This document shows, piece by piece, positions 32,452 through 33,336 of a stretch of 33,336 bases of DNA. A program made the translations under genes and the position numbers. Below the pieces are notes generated by a model that saw only the letters and a list, made by a program, of their open reading frames with translations, was not told the DNA's origin and did no database searches. Origin of the DNA: Alphaproteobacteria bacterium bin95 (lineage in GTDB: Bacteria; Pseudomonadota; Alphaproteobacteria; Bin95); NCBI GenBank assembly GCA_002238885.1, contig MPNF01000001.1, positions 1 to 33,336 of the forward strand. Reading direction: 5' to 3'. Every line of letters begins with the position of its first letter. Position 1 is the first letter of the stretch.

Positions 32452-32994
32452 ATGACCCCCGAACCCGGACTCCCCGAGATTCCCGACCGTCTTTCCGATC
32501 TCATCCGCCTCGCCATTGACGGCGCCCGCAGCCTCGACAGCTCCGTCTATACGCCGTCATACAATAGCTGGCACACCCCGTTCTCCGACGCCAAATGCCA
32601 TTTCTGCGACGCTGGCGCCGTGATCGCCGCAACCCTCGTGCCGGCCTGCGACCGGTATAAGGGCTACCTGAATCTCAGGCCGAACGACTTCCCTCACCCT
32701 TGGAAGCACGCCCTTCTCGCTCTCGACGCCGCCCGCGAAGGCGACGTCTACCTGGCCTATGCCCATCTCGGTCACGCCCACTGTCCGGGCGAGCCCATCG
32801 ACGACACCCCTTACGACACGACCGTCCAGGACATCCTCGACACGCTCGGCCCGAACGGGAAATCCGAATACGGCGACTGGGACGCCTTCCACGTGCATCT
32901 CGCCTGGATGGAGGAACTCGCATCCCGGCTCGATCGCATCGAGCCCTCCGACCTTCCCGACCCGGCCATCGCGCAGATGCCGCCGCGCGCCTGA
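32452..32994 (+). CDS. Hypothetical protein
   Basis: 180 residues, start after AGGCCTCCGCC (a poor ribosome site). There is a CHFCDAGAVIA segment (C49, C52), further Cys and His (C66, HLGHAHC) and NDFPHPWKHALLALDAAREGDVYLAYAHLG, which reads as a pair of helices. The Cys/His pattern might hold a metal, but spacing fits no family I can name. Similar orphans occur on alphaproteobacterial accessory replicons. The 198-base gap before it holds no clear signal. Confidence 0.6.
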   Translation: MTPEPGLPEIPDRLSDLIRLAIDGARSLDSSVYTPSYNSWHTPFSDAKCHFCDAGAVIAATLVPACDRYKGYLNLRPNDFPHPWKHALLALDAAREGDVYLAYAHLGHAHCPGEPIDDTPYDTTVQDILDTLGPNGKSEYGDWDAFHVHLAWMEELASRLDRIEPSDLPDPAIAQMPPRA

Positions 32995-33068
32995 GCGATC
33001 CAGCACCCGCCCGTCCCCGCATCCCCTTCCCGATCGCCCACAATCCCCTCCAGACACCGGAGCCGCCC

Positions 33069-33336
33069 ATGCCCCGCAACCTCCATCCCCCGGAGCCCGG
33101 CCACTATTCCCCCTGGGGACCGGTCGACGCCGCCATACCCTTCGCCGAGGGAATCGTGTCCGTCCACACCCCCTCCCATGGCGGGATATGGCTCTCCAAC
33201 GACCGTCTCGCCCAAATGCCCCCCGACGAACGCTCCACCGACGGCTGGTACGAGGAAGACTGCGAAGCCGCCTTCCCCCTCCGCCGCTTTCGCGACGAGG
33301 TCCTGCACGTCTGTCCCGCGCACAAGCTCGATCCCT
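33069..33336 (+). CDS. DUF7007-like protein, N-terminal part (cut by window end)
   Basis: 89 codons run off the right edge. CGGAG six bases before the ATG supports the start. The text SPWGPVDAAIPFAEGIVSVHTPSHGGIWLS, followed by DGWYEEDCEAAFPL, matches the start of plasmid and phage DUF7007 proteins. Their SPWG, HGG and WYEED signatures are conserved, but the role is unknown. It continues the plus-strand gene series. Confidence 0.6.
   Translation, partial: MPRNLHPPEPGHYSPWGPVDAAIPFAEGIVSVHTPSHGGIWLSNDRLAQMPPDERSTDGWYEEDCEAAFPLRRFRDEVLHVCPAHKLDP

Noticed and set aside
1-33336. CRISPR array, tRNA, rRNA or insertion sequence
   Set aside because: I saw no regularly spaced repeats, no tRNA-like cloverleaf or CCA ends, and no transposase or paired terminal repeats. 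The only tandem repeat found is inside a coiled-coil gene.

Overview
The window is very GC-rich, with strong C/G bias at third codon positions. It reads as accessory DNA, a large plasmid or an integrative/conjugative element, from an alphaproteobacterium (Rhodospirillales/Rhizobiales-like). I infer this from a typical accessory gene set: ParB-like proteins, a Toprim primase, a RadC-type JAMM protein, DUF2958, an orphan cytosine methylase, a methylase/strawberry-notch helicase, a MoxR/DUF3150/VWA set, a DUF7007-like gene and an ExoI-like nuclease. No ribosomal, tRNA or core metabolic gene is visible. I also see no replication initiator or conjugation genes, so both ends of the element lie outside the window.

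Layout. (1) 1-2124: end of an unknown gene, then two paralogous ParB-fold proteins flanking a 60-residue protein that is a stand-alone copy of one ParB segment. (2) 2125-4714: a palindrome-bearing gap, a membrane-anchored coiled-coil protein with a fresh 87-bp duplication, a HTH/zinc-finger protein, a secreted thermonuclease and a small orphan. (3) 4899-7257: a large serine recombinase, convergent with an HU-like gene and a 113-residue gene (both minus strand). (4) 7433-13700: the centrepiece, two giant neighbouring proteins of 1041 and 1014 residues. The first carries two SLOG (DUF2493-like) domains. The second strings together a DarG-like macro domain, a DprA-like SLOG domain, DUF4326 and a NADAR domain. 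Both end in the same duplicated helical module and a Met-rich tail. (5) 13711-20093: Toprim primase-like protein, large ParB-like protein, GHKL ATPase and two small proteins. (6) 20306-27987: RadC, small zinc protein, DUF2958, cytosine methylase and a 1512-residue methylase-helicase. (7) 28109-33336: MoxR AAA ATPase, a possible deleted beta-clamp remnant, a membrane coiled-coil protein, DUF3150, a VWA protein, an orphan and the start of a DUF7007-like gene.

How it may work together. Most genes from 7433 rightward lie on the plus strand with short gaps or start-stop overlaps, so they are probably one or a few long transcripts punctuated by hairpins. The theme is establishment and protection of mobile DNA: partition-like proteins, priming, self-methylation and helicase work, plus an unusual nucleotide/ADP-ribose block. 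Macro and NADAR families include erasers of thymidine and guanosine ADP-ribosylation of nucleic acid. No DarT-like toxin is visible nearby, so the best hypothesis for 10656-13700 is a combined de-ADP-ribosylation (counter-defence) protein. A second notable signal is a small hairpin with a conserved GAGCCNAGC loop and varying stem, found three times, each 88-100 nt upstream of radC, the methylase-helicase gene or the MoxR gene. Its placement recalls the published radC RNA motif.
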